Source: Verrucomicrobiota bacterium
GTDB lineage: Bacteria > Verrucomicrobiota > Verrucomicrobiia > Opitutales > Opitutaceae
Assembly: GCA_023430565.1 (NCBI GenBank)
Contig: JAEZAD010000284.1
Span: 1 to 6,453 of the forward strand
Direction: 5' to 3'
Length of the DNA: 6,453 bases
The notes under the pieces are model-generated. The model was not told the origin of the DNA. It did no database searches and saw nothing but the letters and a program-made list of their open reading frames with translations. Positions 5,675 through 6,453 of this stretch are shown one piece after another. The position numbers and the translations under genes are program-made. The number at the start of each line of letters is the position of its first letter. Position 1 is the first letter of the stretch.

Positions 5675-6453
5675 TCAGGCGAATTGTTTCAGGAAGCGGA
5701 GGTCGTTTTGGTAGAAGTAGCGGATGTCATCGATGCCGTAGAGGAGCATCGCGAGGCGCTCGAGGCCCATGCCGAAAGCATAACCGCTCCAGACTTCGGG
5801 ATCGTAGCCGACGTCGGAAAACACGACCGGATCGACCATGCCGCAGCCGCCGATCTCGATCCATTCCTTCTTCACCTTTGGCAGGTGCTTCGCGCTCAAG
5901 TCGACCTCGAAGCTGGGCTCGGTGTAGCCGAAATAGTGCGGACGGAAGCGCGTCTTCGTATCCTTCCCGAGCAGCGAGGCGAAGATGTAGTCGAGCAGCG
6001 CCTTCAGGTCGCGGACGGTGACGTTCTTGTCGACGTAGAGGCACTCGAGCTGGTGGAAGTTCGCCGAGTGCGTCGCGTCCGTGGTATCACGACGGTAAAC
6101 ACGCCCGGGCGAAACGATGCGGATCGGCGGTTCGCCCTTGAGCATCGTGCGGATCTGCACGGACGACGTGTGCGTGCGCAGGAGATATTTTTCTTCGGGA
6201 TTCTTCTTCGAGACGTTACCGAAGCGCGCGTTGGCGGGGAAATAAAACGTGTCCTGCGCGTCGCGCGCCGGGTGATCGGCGGGCGTGTTGAGCGCGTCGA
6301 AGCAGTAGTATTCGGTTTCGACCTCCGGCCCATCGGCGACGGTGAAACCGACCTTGCGCAGGATGCGGCACATTTCTTCGCGCACGAGCGTGAGCGGGTG
6401 ATACGTGCCGGGACCGATTTCGGGTGACGGCAGGGTCGGATCGACCGCGGGGC
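5675..6453 (-). CDS. pheS: Phenylalanyl-tRNA synthetase alpha subunit (5' end missing)
   Basis: This is the catalytic alpha subunit, a class II synthetase that forms phenylalanyl-adenylate and charges tRNA(Phe) together with PheT. The window holds the last 258 codons plus two bases and a TGA stop. Family members are about 330-345 residues, so about 80-85 N-terminal residues (the tRNA-binding coiled coil) are off the right edge. Fragment residues show HPLT near 18-21, THTSS (93-97), motif 2 RVYRRDTTDATHSANFHQLE (from 117), EPSFEVD (178-184), GCGMV (202-206) and motif 3 GMGLERLAMLLYG (from 227), ending NDLRFLKQFA. The Ala of GYAFGMG, equivalent to E. coli Ala294 in the phenylalanine pocket, is kept. 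A GTG at 6385 would open a shorter frame, but homology clearly continues upstream of it (VDPTLPSPEIGPGTYHPLT), so it is not the start. pheT follows on the same strand. Confidence 0.97.
   Translation of the reverse strand, partial: PAVDPTLPSPEIGPGTYHPLTLVREEMCRILRKVGFTVADGPEVETEYYCFDALNTPADHPARDAQDTFYFPANARFGNVSKKNPEEKYLLRTHTSSVQIRTMLKGEPPIRIVSPGRVYRRDTTDATHSANFHQLECLYVDKNVTVRDLKALLDYIFASLLGKDTKTRFRPHYFGYTEPSFEVDLSAKHLPKVKKEWIEIGGCGMVDPVVFSDVGYDPEVWSGYAFGMGLERLAMLLYGIDDIRYFYQNDLRFLKQFA

Noticed and set aside
5254..6427. Overlapping plus-strand open frames opposite pheT 5' end and pheS
   Set aside because: They are shadows of the two synthetase genes, crossing the intergenic repeat with no motif of their own.

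Overview
The window is GC-rich bacterial DNA carrying five genes, two of them cut by the window edges. On the minus strand, right to left, are pheS (3' part), pheT, gatC and gatA (lacking its 3' end). A single plus-strand gene for a response regulator sits between pheT and gatC. It is convergent with pheT (20 bp gap) and divergent from gatC (148 bp gap). Protein wording such as the GatC C-terminus, the PheT N-terminus and the general composition recall Verrucomicrobiota (Opitutales-like). That placement is an inference from memory of family sequences, not a search result.

Right part (3124-6453): the two subunits of phenylalanyl-tRNA synthetase, alpha (pheS) then beta (pheT), in the usual order for one operon. 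Left part (1-1752): GatC then GatA, two subunits of the Glu-tRNA(Gln)/Asp-tRNA(Asn) amidotransferase. GatB is not in the window and could lie beyond the left edge. Both modules supply correctly charged tRNA for translation. Middle (1901-3103): an orphan response regulator with an intact receiver domain, a short coiled coil, and a C-terminal half whose strand and helix order resembles the CheX/CheC fold but whose phosphatase motif is not clearly kept. No partner kinase is visible.

The least expected structure is in the two gaps inside the minus-strand gene pairs. The gatC-gatA gap is almost entirely filled by a 68 bp imperfect palindrome whose arms are built from 9 bp repeats. The pheS-pheT gap holds an 80 bp imperfect palindrome built from GCGCAAAG-type repeats. 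They share an architecture but not a sequence, and look like two families of small dispersed intergenic repeats. None of the four visible start codons has a convincing Shine-Dalgarno sequence. I see no complete new defence, mobile or biosynthetic system here; the palindromes and the regulator's C-terminal half are the parts worth following up.
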